Assembly (NCBI GenBank): GCA_016873275.1
Contig: VGXO01000027.1
Span: 1 to 38,891 of the forward strand
Reading direction: 5' to 3'
DNA from: Phycisphaerae bacterium
GTDB lineage: Bacteria > Planctomycetota > Phycisphaerae > Phycisphaerales > SM1A02
DNA: 38,891 nucleotides
The position numbers and the translations under genes were made by a program. This document shows positions 7,541-15,940 of this stretch, in pieces; within the stretch, counting starts at the first letter, position 1, and each line of letters opens with the position of its first letter. The notes under the pieces were generated by a model. That model was not told the DNA's origin and did not search any database. It saw nothing but the letters and a program-made list of their open reading frames with translations.

Positions 7541-8947
7541 ATGATCTCCCGACTCGGGCTCCTCATCAGCCGCATCTTCGGGCGGCTCATGCCGGATCCG
7601 CTGCTGCTCGCGATCCTCCTCTCGATCGCGACCGCCGCGCTCGCGGCGACGCTCGGGCGGACCGGCGCCGCCGGAAGCCCGCCTCCGGGCGCGGCGCTCC
7701 TCGCGGCGTGGTGGTCGCAGGGGATCTGGAGCCTGCTCGCGTTCTCGATGCAGATGTGCCTGATCCTCGTGACCGGCTCGGCGATCGCGGACAGCCCCAT
7801 CGTCCGGCGCTGGATCGAGTGGATCGCCTCGCGCCCGCGCGACATGCCGCAGGCGGCGGCGCTCGTCGCCGCGACCGCGATCTGGGCAGGTCTTCTCAAC
7901 TGGGGGCTCGGGCTCGTGGTCGGTGCGCTCCTTGCCCGCGCGACCGCGAGGAGCCTCGCCGAGCGCGGGCGACCCTGCCACTACCCGCTGCTCGCGGGAT
8001 CCGGCTACCTCGCGATGCTCCTCTGGCACGGCGGGCTCTCCGGCTCGGCGCCCCTCGCGATGACGACCCGCGAGGGCGCGTCGAAGGTGATCCCGGCGTC
8101 GGTCCTCGACGCGATGGGTCCCGGCGAGGCGGCGTCGATCCCCCTCTCCGAGACGCTGTTCTCGCCGCTCAACCTCGTGATCACCCTCGGGCTCGCGGCG
8201 ATCCTGCCCGTCGTGATGGCGGCGCTCGCGCCGCGCGACCGCCGCGAGATGCTCGGTCCGAAGGAGCTCGGCATCGACCTCTCCGCTCCGCGCCGCGGTC
8301 GGGACGCCCCCGGCGCGGATCCCGCGGAGCGGGGGTTCCTCTCGGTCGCGCTCGCGGTCGTGCTCGGCGTCGCGCTCCTCGGCGGCTTCGCGCAGTGGGC
8401 GATGCGCGACGGTCTGATGCGGCTCGGGATCGACCAGATCAACGCGCTCGCCCTCGGGCTCGGACTGCTCCTGCACGGCTCCGCGCTCGGCTACGCCCGA
8501 TCCTGCGAGTCGGCGATCCGCGGCTGCGTGGGGATCCTCCTCCAGTTCCCGCTCTACGGGGGGATCCTCGGGCTCCTCAAGGAGAGCGGGCTGATCGCGG
8601 TCTTCGCCGAGTGGTCCTCGGCGCTCGCGACGCCCGCGACGCTCGCCCCGATCACGGCGATCTCCGCCGGAGTGGTGAACCTCTTCGTCCCCTCGGGCGG
8701 CGGGCAGTGGGCGGTGCAGGGACCGATCGCCCTCGAGGCGGGGATCAAGGAGGGCGTGCCGCTCGGCACGATGACCCTCGCCGTCGCGTACGGCGACCAG
8801 CTCACCAACATGCTGCAGCCCTTCTGGGCGCTCCCGCTCCTCGCGATCACCGGCGTGAAGGCCCGCGACCTCGTCGGCTACTGCGCGATCGCGATGATCG
8901 TCGCGGGCGGGTGGATGTTCTTCTGGCTCTGGCTGCTCGGCCGCTAG
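7541..8947 (+). CDS. atoE: AtoE-type short-chain fatty acid transporter
   Basis: This 468-aa polytopic membrane protein belongs to the AtoE family (TIGR00366-like), which takes up short-chain fatty acids such as acetoacetate and butyrate. It has about ten hydrophobic segments. The C-terminal signature is strong: NLFVPSGGGQWAVQGPI followed by AVAYGDQLTNMLQPFWALPLL and a GY motif. The length is typical. The start is the ATG next to the TAGTGT box, with no Shine-Dalgarno. It stands alone, with no acyl-CoA transferase or thiolase beside it. Its stop codon TAG lies inside CTAG, which is also the stop of mobA on the other strand, so the two genes end on each other. Confidence 0.92.
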   Translation: MISRLGLLISRIFGRLMPDPLLLAILLSIATAALAATLGRTGAAGSPPPGAALLAAWWSQGIWSLLAFSMQMCLILVTGSAIADSPIVRRWIEWIASRPRDMPQAAALVAATAIWAGLLNWGLGLVVGALLARATARSLAERGRPCHYPLLAGSGYLAMLLWHGGLSGSAPLAMTTREGASKVIPASVLDAMGPGEAASIPLSETLFSPLNLVITLGLAAILPVVMAALAPRDRREMLGPKELGIDLSAPRRGRDAPGADPAERGFLSVALAVVLGVALLGGFAQWAMRDGLMRLGIDQINALALGLGLLLHGSALGYARSCESAIRGCVGILLQFPLYGGILGLLKESGLIAVFAEWSSALATPATLAPITAISAGVVNLFVPSGGGQWAVQGPIALEAGIKEGVPLGTMTLAVAYGDQLTNMLQPFWALPLLAITGVKARDLVGYCAIAMIVAGGWMFFWLWLLGR

Positions 8948-9555
8948 CGGAGCGCCGCGAGGTCGCCCGGCTCGTTCGCGTTGGCGAGGCTGCGGGCAGG
9001 GCAGGGGACGCGGGCGATCGACGCCTCGCGCAGCATCTCGAGCAGGCTCAGGCGATCGTCGGCGAGCCGCGCGTGGAGAATCGGCAGGATCGATGGGCGA
9101 TAGAGCGCCGTGCAGGGATGAAGTCGCGCCACGCCCTCCGAGTCGGTCGTCTCCGCGACTGCCGCCATCGCCTCCGGCGCGGACGCGGCGGCGGCGAGGA
9201 TCGTCCGCACCACCCCCGCGTCGACCGCCGGCAGGTCCCCCGCGAGGACGAGCACCTCGCCTCGGGCGCGACGAAGCGCCGTCGCGATCCCGCCGAGCGG
9301 ACCGCGGTCCGGCGCATCGTCCTCGATCCAGTCGTCGAGCAGGCTCCGCACGGTCGGGTGCGCCGTGCCGACGCCGAGGACGCCCGCGCCGAGGACCTCG
9401 CGGAGCGCCGCGATCGATCGCTCGACGAGCATCCGACCCTCCTCGCCCCACGGCTCGCGGAGCTTGTCGCGACCGAAGCGCCGGCTCCGCCCGCCGACGA
9501 GGACGACCGGCAGGACGCCGCGTCCCGCCGAGGAGGCTCGAGCGTCAGTCGGCAT
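8944..9555 (-). CDS. mobA: Molybdenum cofactor guanylyltransferase MobA
   Basis: This 203-aa enzyme attaches GMP to molybdopterin to form the guanine dinucleotide cofactor used by the DMSO-reductase superfamily, which includes the oxidoreductase at 15.9 kb. The nucleotide-binding signature GGRSRRFGRDK is at 21-31 with the catalytic Lys31. GPLGGI, the metal-binding AGDLPAVD and the terminal NANEPGDL follow in order. The N-terminus has a slightly atypical V-L-V-G-G instead of L-A-G-G. The ATG at 9555 overlaps the mogA end by 11 nt. It is the last gene of the moeA-moaC-mogA-mobA operon, and its stop is shared with atoE. Confidence 0.93.
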   Translation of the reverse strand: MPTDARASSAGRGVLPVVLVGGRSRRFGRDKLREPWGEEGRMLVERSIAALREVLGAGVLGVGTAHPTVRSLLDDWIEDDAPDRGPLGGIATALRRARGEVLVLAGDLPAVDAGVVRTILAAAASAPEAMAAVAETTDSEGVARLHPCTALYRPSILPILHARLADDRLSLLEMLREASIARVPCPARSLANANEPGDLAALR

Positions 9556-10099
9556 GCTCGATCACCCGTCCGCTCGTCGCCTCCGCGCCGGGTCGCCCGT
9601 CGTCCTGCACCTCGCCGCGGAGGGTCTCGATCGCGTGGGGCAGGATGTCGAGGAGCGCCTCGAGCATCTCGACCGCGCCGCGCGGCGAGCCGGGCAGGGT
9701 GAGGATCAGCGTCCGATCGATCGTGCCGGCGATCCCGCGGGAGAGGTAGGTCCGCGGCGTCTTCGGCAGGCATCGGAGTCGCGCGAGCTCCATGAGTCCG
9801 GGATGCTCGCGCTCGATGACGCTGCGCGCCGCCTCCGGCGTCACGTCGCGCGGGGCGAGCCCCGTGCCGCCGGTCGAGAGGACGAGGTCGATTCCTGCCT
9901 CCCGGCGCGACCACTCGCGGAAGCAGGCGGCGAGGGCGTCCTGCTCGTCGGGCACGCAGCGGCTCGCGACGACCTCGGCGCCGAGCCCGCGGACGAGGAG
10001 CTCCCGAAGCGCCGGTCCCGAGAGGTCCTCGGTCTCGCCGCGCGAGCAGCGGTCGCTCGAGGTGAGCACCGCGGCGCGGATCGCCCGCCGGGCGGTCAT
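9545..10099 (-). CDS. mogA: Molybdopterin adenylyltransferase MogA/MoaB
   Basis: This 184-aa member of the MoaB/MogA family adenylylates molybdopterin before molybdate insertion by MoeA. The hallmark STGGTGLAPRDVTPEA is at 75-90, and VLTSSDRCSRGETEDLSGP near the start binds the nucleotide region. ILTLPGSPRGAVE in the C-terminal half is the second signature. The length fits single-domain MogA. Its ATG overlaps the moaC stop (ATGA), and its own 3' end overlaps mobA by 11 nt, so translation along the operon is tightly coupled. Confidence 0.92.
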   Translation of the reverse strand: MTARRAIRAAVLTSSDRCSRGETEDLSGPALRELLVRGLGAEVVASRCVPDEQDALAACFREWSRREAGIDLVLSTGGTGLAPRDVTPEAARSVIEREHPGLMELARLRCLPKTPRTYLSRGIAGTIDRTLILTLPGSPRGAVEMLEALLDILPHAIETLRGEVQDDGRPGAEATSGRVIEHAD

Positions 10100-10653
10100 C
10101 GGGCGGCACCCCGCCGCGACCGCGGCTTCCCCGCCGCGAGGTCGGGCGCGACATAGGGACCCCGTCGCCCGCCGCGCTTCTCGAGGAGGCGCACCGACTC
10201 GATCGTCATGCCGCGGTCGATCGACTTCCCCATGTCGATGACCGCGAGGCAGGCGACCGCGACGGCGGCGAGCGCCTCCATCTCGACGCCGGTGCGGGCG
10301 CGGGTGCGCACCGTCGCCTCGACGCGCACGCGGTTGGGTCCTCGTCCCGATCGCTCCAGCGCCGCCGACACCTCGACCCCGTCGATCGGCAGGGGATGGC
10401 AGAGGGGGATGAGCTCGTCGGTGCGCTTCGCCGCGAGGATCCCCGCGAGCCGCGCGACCTCGAGCACGGGTCCCTTCCCGAGCGCATCGCGGCGCACCGC
10501 GTCGGCGAGCGCGGGCGAGATCCGCACGAATCCCTCCGCGACCGCCATGCGGGCGGTGACCGGCTTCGACCCGACGTCGATCATGCGGGGTCGACCGCCG
10601 CGGTCGAGGTGCGAGAGCCTTGGCTTCTTCCTCGTCGATCGCCTCGCGCCCAT
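10096..10653 (-). CDS. moaC: Cyclic pyranopterin monophosphate synthase MoaC
   Basis: This 185-aa enzyme converts the MoaA product 3',8-cyclo-GTP to cyclic pyranopterin monophosphate. It shows the substrate-binding AKRTDELIPLCHPLPI (75-90). It also has the catalytic VEMEALAAVAVACLAVIDMGKSID region, with Glu126, Asp140 and Lys143. The ATG at 10653 has a strong GAGGAGG box about 5 nt upstream, which decides against the longer frame to 10842. The N-terminal 25 residues are a basic extension. The C-terminal tail is also basic, longer than usual and ends with RRGAAR. It follows moeA by 20 nt and overlaps mogA. Confidence 0.93.
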   Translation of the reverse strand: MGARRSTRKKPRLSHLDRGGRPRMIDVGSKPVTARMAVAEGFVRISPALADAVRRDALGKGPVLEVARLAGILAAKRTDELIPLCHPLPIDGVEVSAALERSGRGPNRVRVEATVRTRARTGVEMEALAAVAVACLAVIDMGKSIDRGMTIESVRLLEKRGGRRGPYVAPDLAAGKPRSRRGAAR

Positions 10654-10673
10654 GCGGTCCTCCTCGCGTCGGG

Positions 10674-11936
10674 TCAGCCGTCCCACGGGAAGAAAGCGTA
10701 CCGGGCGCCCGGCGAGGGTCGCTCGTGCGGCGGCACCTCGAGGAATCCGTCGCTGCGGGCTCCGGCGACGAGGTCGCCGGAGCTGCGGACGTCGAGCAGC
10801 TCGGCTCGCCCCGCGCGATCGAGCCTCGCGAGGCGATGCCACCAGAGCGGGATCGGGTCGACCGGCGCCGCGGCGGCGACCTCGACCTGACGACTTGCGG
10901 CGATGCGGATGCCCGCGGCGGCGGCGATCGTGGGGATCACGACGCGGCGCGTCGTCACGAGCGCGGAGAGGGGATTCCCCGGCAGCCCGAAGACCGGCAC
11001 CTTGCGGGCTCCGGCGGCGGCGAGCGCCGCGAGCATCGGTCGCCCCGGTCGCTGCGGCAGCCGGTGGAAGAGGACCTCGCCTCCCGCCCGCTCGATCGCC
11101 TCGCGGGTCGGGTCGCGGTGCCCGACCGACACGCCGCCGGTGACGACGAGGAGGTCGCAGGTCGAGATCGCCGCGGCGATCGACTCGCCGAGGAGATCAA
11201 CCTCGTCGCGCACCCGTCGCCGCTCGGCGACCTCGATCCACCGCCGCGAGCCGAGGAGCGCCGCGAGCGCCGGACCGTTCCCGTCCCTGATCTCGAAGTC
11301 GGAGGGCACCTCCTGCGGCGGCACGACCTCGTCGCCGGTCGTGAGGATCGCGGCGCGGAGCCTGCGGCGGACGCGAGGATGCACCTCGCCGACGGAGGCA
11401 AGCGCGCCGATCGCGGCGCCATCGAGGAGCTCGCCCGCCTCGAGGACGACGCTGCCCGCCCGAGCGTTCTCGCCGCGGCGGCGGAGGTGCTCGCCCGCCC
11501 TCGCTCGCGCCGCGAGATCGGTCGGGATGGTGATCGCGGCGACGTCGTGCGGGGCGCGACCCGTCACCTCCTCGACGTCCTCGCGTCGAAGGACGAGCTC
11601 GGCGCCGGTCGGGATCGGGGCGCCGGTCGCGATCCGCGCCGCGGCGCCCTCCGGAAGCGTCGGCGGTCGGGCGCCGATCCTCGCCTCGACGGCGACCGGA
11701 AGCGTGACGCCGCCCGCACGAAGGTCGCGGAGGCGCACCGCGTAGCCATCCATCGCCGAGTGGTCGAAGGCGGGCTGGTCCCGATCCGCGAGGACCGCCG
11801 CGGCGAGTCCGCGACCCACCGCGAGCTCGAGCGGGCAGCGCTCCTCGCCGGGCGACCACGCGCCGAGGCGCCGCGCGACGAGCTCGATCGCCTCCTCGGG
11901 AGAGCGTGGCGCGGAGTCGTCGCGTGCGGCGGGCAT
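10674..11936 (-). CDS. moeA: Molybdopterin molybdenumtransferase MoeA
   Basis: This 420-aa enzyme inserts molybdate into adenylylated molybdopterin. Domain order is typical. The N-terminal region has FDHSAMDGYAV (57-67), whose Asp residues are functionally important. A small insert domain follows. The MogA-like domain has ILTTGDEVVPP, LLVVTGGVSVGHRD and VFGLPGNPLSALV. A C-terminal beta domain ends at about 420. The ATG at 11936 follows a 27-nt gap to the divergent moaD start. There is no obvious Shine-Dalgarno before it. It heads the moeA-moaC-mogA-mobA operon. The extended frame to 12338 is only the shadow of moaD and moaE. Confidence 0.93.
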   Translation of the reverse strand: MPAARDDSAPRSPEEAIELVARRLGAWSPGEERCPLELAVGRGLAAAVLADRDQPAFDHSAMDGYAVRLRDLRAGGVTLPVAVEARIGARPPTLPEGAAARIATGAPIPTGAELVLRREDVEEVTGRAPHDVAAITIPTDLAARARAGEHLRRRGENARAGSVVLEAGELLDGAAIGALASVGEVHPRVRRRLRAAILTTGDEVVPPQEVPSDFEIRDGNGPALAALLGSRRWIEVAERRRVRDEVDLLGESIAAAISTCDLLVVTGGVSVGHRDPTREAIERAGGEVLFHRLPQRPGRPMLAALAAAGARKVPVFGLPGNPLSALVTTRRVVIPTIAAAAGIRIAASRQVEVAAAAPVDPIPLWWHRLARLDRAGRAELLDVRSSGDLVAGARSDGFLEVPPHERPSPGARYAFFPWDG

Positions 11937-11951
11937 GATCGAGGCCGACCT

Positions 11952-11957
11952 TACACT
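11952..11957 (+). promoter_or_regulatory. Putative -10 hexamer TACACT for moaD
   Basis: TACACT ends 6 nt before the moaD ATG (intervening GCGGCG). It lies in the 27-nt gap between divergent moeA and moaD. The spacing predicts a leaderless moaDE mRNA. Confidence 0.4.
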
Positions 11958-11963
11958 GCGGCG

Positions 11964-12218
11964 ATGGAGTTCGAGGTGAGGCTCTTCGGACCCGCGGCGC
12001 AGGCGGCGCGGGCGGATCGCCTGCGGGTGCGGTGGGCGTCCTCCGACCGCCGACCGTCGCCGCGCGAGCTCCTCGCGGCGCTCGGCGAGCAGCATCCGGC
12101 GGTCGGATTCGCCCTCGGCGCCGCGAGGCTCGCGGTGAACCACGCCTTCGCGGCGGACTCGAGCCGCGTCTCGCCGGAGGACGAGGTCGCCCTGATCGCC
12201 CTCGTGGGAGGCGGATGA
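11964..12218 (+). CDS. moaD: Molybdopterin synthase sulfur carrier subunit MoaD
   Basis: This 84-aa ubiquitin-fold protein ends in VGGG, so it has the C-terminal Gly-Gly that is adenylylated and thiocarboxylated to carry sulfur to molybdopterin synthase. The start MEFEVRLFGPAAQAA and the LAVNHAFAADSSRVSPEDEVALI segment are typical. The ATG overlaps with moaE through ATGA at the 3' end, so the two synthase subunits are made together. No MoeB-type activating enzyme is seen in the window. A MoeB/ThiF homologue elsewhere would have to serve it. Confidence 0.9.
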   Translation: MEFEVRLFGPAAQAARADRLRVRWASSDRRPSPRELLAALGEQHPAVGFALGAARLAVNHAFAADSSRVSPEDEVALIALVGGG

Positions 12219-12652
12219 GCGTCCTCGTCGCGGTCGCGATCGTCGAGGGCGCGATCCTCGCCGAGCGCGAGCGGATGCTTCGATCGAGCGATCCGTCGCT
12301 GCGAGCGCTTGATCGCGCGACCGACGGCGTCGGCGCAAGGCTCCGCTTCGAGGGCGTCGTCCGCGGGCTCGAGGAGGGTCGCCCCATCGCGGCGCTCGAC
12401 TACGAGGTCTACGAGCCGATGGCGTCGCGGGAGCTCGCGCGGGTCGCCCGCGAGGAGGCGGAGCGGGCCGGGGCGCGGTCGATCCTCGTGCTGCACTCCT
12501 CCGGTCGCGTGGCGGTCGGCGAGGTCTCCTTCCTCTGCGAGGTCGCCTCGGCGCATCGGGCGGAGGCGCTCGCGGCGCTCGCGGCGTTCGTCGACCGCAT
12601 GAAGCGCGAGGTCCCGATCTGGAAGCGGGTCATCCCCGCGGACGGCGCCTGA
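12215..12652 (+). CDS. moaE: Molybdopterin synthase catalytic subunit MoaE
   Basis: This 145-aa catalytic subunit uses the MoaD thiocarboxylate to convert cyclic pyranopterin monophosphate to molybdopterin. RFEGVVRGLEEGRPIAALDYEVYEPMA (about 49-75) and the C-terminal MKREVPIWK with the catalytic lysine region are clear. SGRVAVGEVSFLCEV also matches the family. ATGA coupling to moaD is seen at the start. It ends 7 nt before the stop of the opposing permease gene, leaving no room for a separate terminator. Confidence 0.92.
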   Translation: MSVLVAVAIVEGAILAERERMLRSSDPSLRALDRATDGVGARLRFEGVVRGLEEGRPIAALDYEVYEPMASRELARVAREEAERAGARSILVLHSSGRVAVGEVSFLCEVASAHRAEALAALAAFVDRMKREVPIWKRVIPADGA

Positions 12653-12659
12653 CCGGCGC

Positions 12660-13418
12660 TCAGGACGCCGAGGAGAGGAGCTTCGCCGCGGCGACCGCGA
12701 GCACGACGGCGAGGAGGAGGTTCAGCACCCGCGGCGTCGCGCGGCGGCTGCCGAGCAGTCCGCCGACGAAGCCGCCCGCCGCGGCGGCGCCGCCGAGCGG
12801 CAGGAGGTCGAGGGTCGGCGTCCATCCCGCCGTCATGAGCCCGCCGAGGCCGGCGAGCGAGTTGAAGAGGATGAAGATCGACGCCGTCGCGGCGGTGCGC
12901 CGCGGCTCGGCCCATCCGAGGAGGAGGAGCAGCGGGCTGAGGAAGATCCCGCCGCCGGTGCCGGTCACTCCCGCCGCGAGCCCGATCGCCGCTCCCGCCG
13001 CGAGCCGCGCCGAGACCGATGGCTCGCGCGCCGCAGGGGGCATCGACCTCGGTCGCGTCGGCAGGCTCCGCGCGAGCATGCGGAGCGCCGCGAAGGCAAG
13101 CGTCGCGCCGATCGCGAGGCGCAGCCAGAAGTCGGGAAGCGGGATCGCGCCCCCCAAGAACGCCGCGGGGACGGACGCGAGGAGGAAGGGCGCCGCGAAG
13201 CGCCATGCGAAGTGACCCGCGGCGGCGTAGTGGGCGAAGGCGATCGCCGCGACGAGGACGTTCACCGCGAGCGCGGTCGAGCGCATCGGCTCCGGGGCGA
13301 CGCCCGCGAGCGCCATCACCGCGAGGTATCCCGAGGCGCCGGCATGCCCGACCGAGGCGTAGAGACCGCCGACCACCAGGAACCCGAGGGCGAGCAGGAT
13401 GAGGTGGTCGCCGCCCAT
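12660..13418 (-). CDS. TauE/SafE-family membrane permease
   Basis: This 252-aa polytopic protein of the TauE/SafE/YfcA family has about eight hydrophobic segments. It shows the two family repeats: GLYASVGHAGASGYLAVMALAGV near the N-terminus and AAGVTGTGGGIFLSPLLLLLG in the middle. Members export or import sulfur-containing anions such as sulfite or sulfoacetate; substrates are mostly unproven. The ATG at 13418 lies 10 nt after the moaA stop, so it is the last gene of the fdh-fdhD-MOSC-moaA operon. Its location suggests an anion linked to Mo-enzyme or sulfur metabolism. That is inference. Confidence 0.85.
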   Translation of the reverse strand: MGGDHLILLALGFLVVGGLYASVGHAGASGYLAVMALAGVAPEPMRSTALAVNVLVAAIAFAHYAAAGHFAWRFAAPFLLASVPAAFLGGAIPLPDFWLRLAIGATLAFAALRMLARSLPTRPRSMPPAAREPSVSARLAAGAAIGLAAGVTGTGGGIFLSPLLLLLGWAEPRRTAATASIFILFNSLAGLGGLMTAGWTPTLDLLPLGGAAAAGGFVGGLLGSRRATPRVLNLLLAVVLAVAAAKLLSSAS

Positions 13419-13428
13419 CGCGATCGCC

Positions 13429-14552
<1,124 letters not shown>

Positions 14553-14556
<4 letters not shown>

Positions 14557-15047
14557 GAGCGGACCTCGATCGGACCGACCCGCAGCTCGCCGTCGGAGAG
14601 GATCCTCGCCCGCAGACCGCCTTGCCCGCGCATCCGCCGCTCGGCGCCGGAGGCGATCGCCTCGTCCATCCAGGCGCAGGGCTTGCACTCCTCGCTGCCG
14701 CGGAAGCGGACGCCGGAGATCTCGAACTCGCGCCCGATGAGGGCGAGGAGGTCGAGGTGCTCGGTCACCACGTTGCGGCGCGTCGCGGAGACGTCGCGCC
14801 GCTCCTCCGGCACCTCGAGGTCGCGCCAGACCGCCTCGAGCACCTCGCGGGCGACGAAGGTGATCTGCCCGCGGTAGTCGGGCTTGTAGTCGAAGAAGCG
14901 GTCGCCCCGCAGCCCGCGACCCGCGACGCATTCGACCGACTCGACCGCGACGGTGGGGTGATCGAGCGGCGGCTGCCCGCTGCGACCGTAGAAGTTGTGT
15001 CCCGGCGAGATGAAGAGCTGCGCGATGCGCGGCGAGGGGGTGCTCAT
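14553..15047 (-). CDS. MOSC domain protein
   Basis: This 164-aa stand-alone MOSC domain relates to the C-terminal domain of Mo-cofactor sulfurases and to YiiM. The conserved VECVAGRGLRGDRFFDY region is at 39-54, then TRRNVVTEHLDLLALIGREFEI, then SEECKPCAW with Cys121 and Cys124. MOSC proteins bind or move sulfur or the molybdenum cofactor; the exact role here is not known. The ATG overlaps the fdhD stop (ATGA), and its stop overlaps moaA (GTGA). A cofactor maturation or delivery step for the oxidoreductase at the head of the operon is a reasonable inference. Confidence 0.85.
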
Positions 15048-15940
15048 GTCGCGGACGCCTCCTGGGGGACGGTGCGATCGCCGCGCCCCCCGGCGACCCG
15101 GTCGGCGAGGCGACCGAGGTCGGCGTAGGCGTTGAAGCGGCGGTTGCGGACGAAGCCAAGCAGGGTGATCCCGCACGCGCGGGCAAGGTCGACCGCGAGG
15201 CTCGAGGGCGCGCCCACCGCCGCGAGGACCGGCACGCCCGCCATCGCCGCCTTCTGCACGAGGTCGAAGCCGGCGCGACCGCTCACGAGGAGGAGGCGGT
15301 CGCGGAGCGGAAGCCGACCGGCGAGGAACTCGCGACCGATGACCTTGTCGAGCGCGTTGTGGCGACCGACGTCCTCGCGGAGCGAGAGAAGCCGACCTTC
15401 GGCGTCGAAGAGTCCCGCGGCGTGGACGCCGCCGGTGCGGGCGAAGTCGGACTGCGCCTCCCGCATCGCCTCCGGGAGCGCGTGGACGACCTCCGGCGCG
15501 AGGCGCGGCATCCGCGGCGTGACCGCGTGCCGGCGGCGGACCTCGACCGCCGCGATCGAGGTCTTGCCGCACGCGCCGCAGCTCGAGGAGACGAAGCTCG
15601 TCCGGTCGAGCCCGCCGAGCGAGGGACGCGAGGTTCGGGCGAGCCGCGCGAGCACGACCGAGCCCGCCGCGTCCTCGACCGGCTCGAGCGACGCGAGCTC
15701 CTCGGGATGCGCGAGGACGCCCTCGGCGACGAGGAGTCCCGCCGCGAGCGCGAGGTCGTCGCCGGGAGTGCGGAGGAGCAGGACCGAGCGCCGCTCGACG
15801 GAGCCGTCCTCGAGCGGCGCCTCGACCCGCACCTCGAGGGGCGCCTCGACGGCGAGGTCGTCCGCGCCCGGCTCGATGCAGGTCTCCCGCGCCGTGCGCA
15901 CGGGGCGCCGCGTGATGCCCTCGTCGCGGACCTCGCTCAT
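15044..15940 (-). CDS. fdhD: Formate dehydrogenase accessory sulfurtransferase FdhD
   Basis: This 298-aa protein is FdhD. It passes sulfur from the IscS desulfurase to the bis-MGD cofactor, a step needed for formate dehydrogenase activity. The sulfur-carrying SSSCGACGK motif puts Cys121 and Cys124 in place. GGVHAAGLF and REDVGRHNALDKVIG are diagnostic. The ATG sits in ATGA with the stop of the oxidoreductase gene, and its stop overlaps MOSC in the same way. FdhD is known for formate dehydrogenases; its coupling to a YdeP-type enzyme suggests that this enzyme also needs a sulfurated cofactor. Confidence 0.94.
   Translation of the reverse strand: MSEVRDEGITRRPVRTARETCIEPGADDLAVEAPLEVRVEAPLEDGSVERRSVLLLRTPGDDLALAAGLLVAEGVLAHPEELASLEPVEDAAGSVVLARLARTSRPSLGGLDRTSFVSSSCGACGKTSIAAVEVRRRHAVTPRMPRLAPEVVHALPEAMREAQSDFARTGGVHAAGLFDAEGRLLSLREDVGRHNALDKVIGREFLAGRLPLRDRLLLVSGRAGFDLVQKAAMAGVPVLAAVGAPSSLAVDLARACGITLLGFVRNRRFNAYADLGRLADRVAGGRGDRTVPQEASAT

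Noticed and set aside
7321-7542. Reverse open frame of 73 aa upstream of the antitoxin (ending near VDFIDWRATILVSRR)
   Set aside because: It overlaps the antitoxin start by 16 nt and the atoE start, has no ribosome binding site and no family I recognise. The C-terminal part has weak third-position bias. It could be a gene remnant, but evidence is not enough.
7418-9451. Long reverse open frame (677 aa) opposite atoE
   Set aside because: Low-complexity shadow; the forward frame has the full AtoE signature and the last part is mobA in another frame.
10654-10842. N-terminal extension of moaC
   Set aside because: It overlaps the end of moeA and is Arg-rich shadow sequence; a strong ribosome binding site sits before the ATG at 10653.
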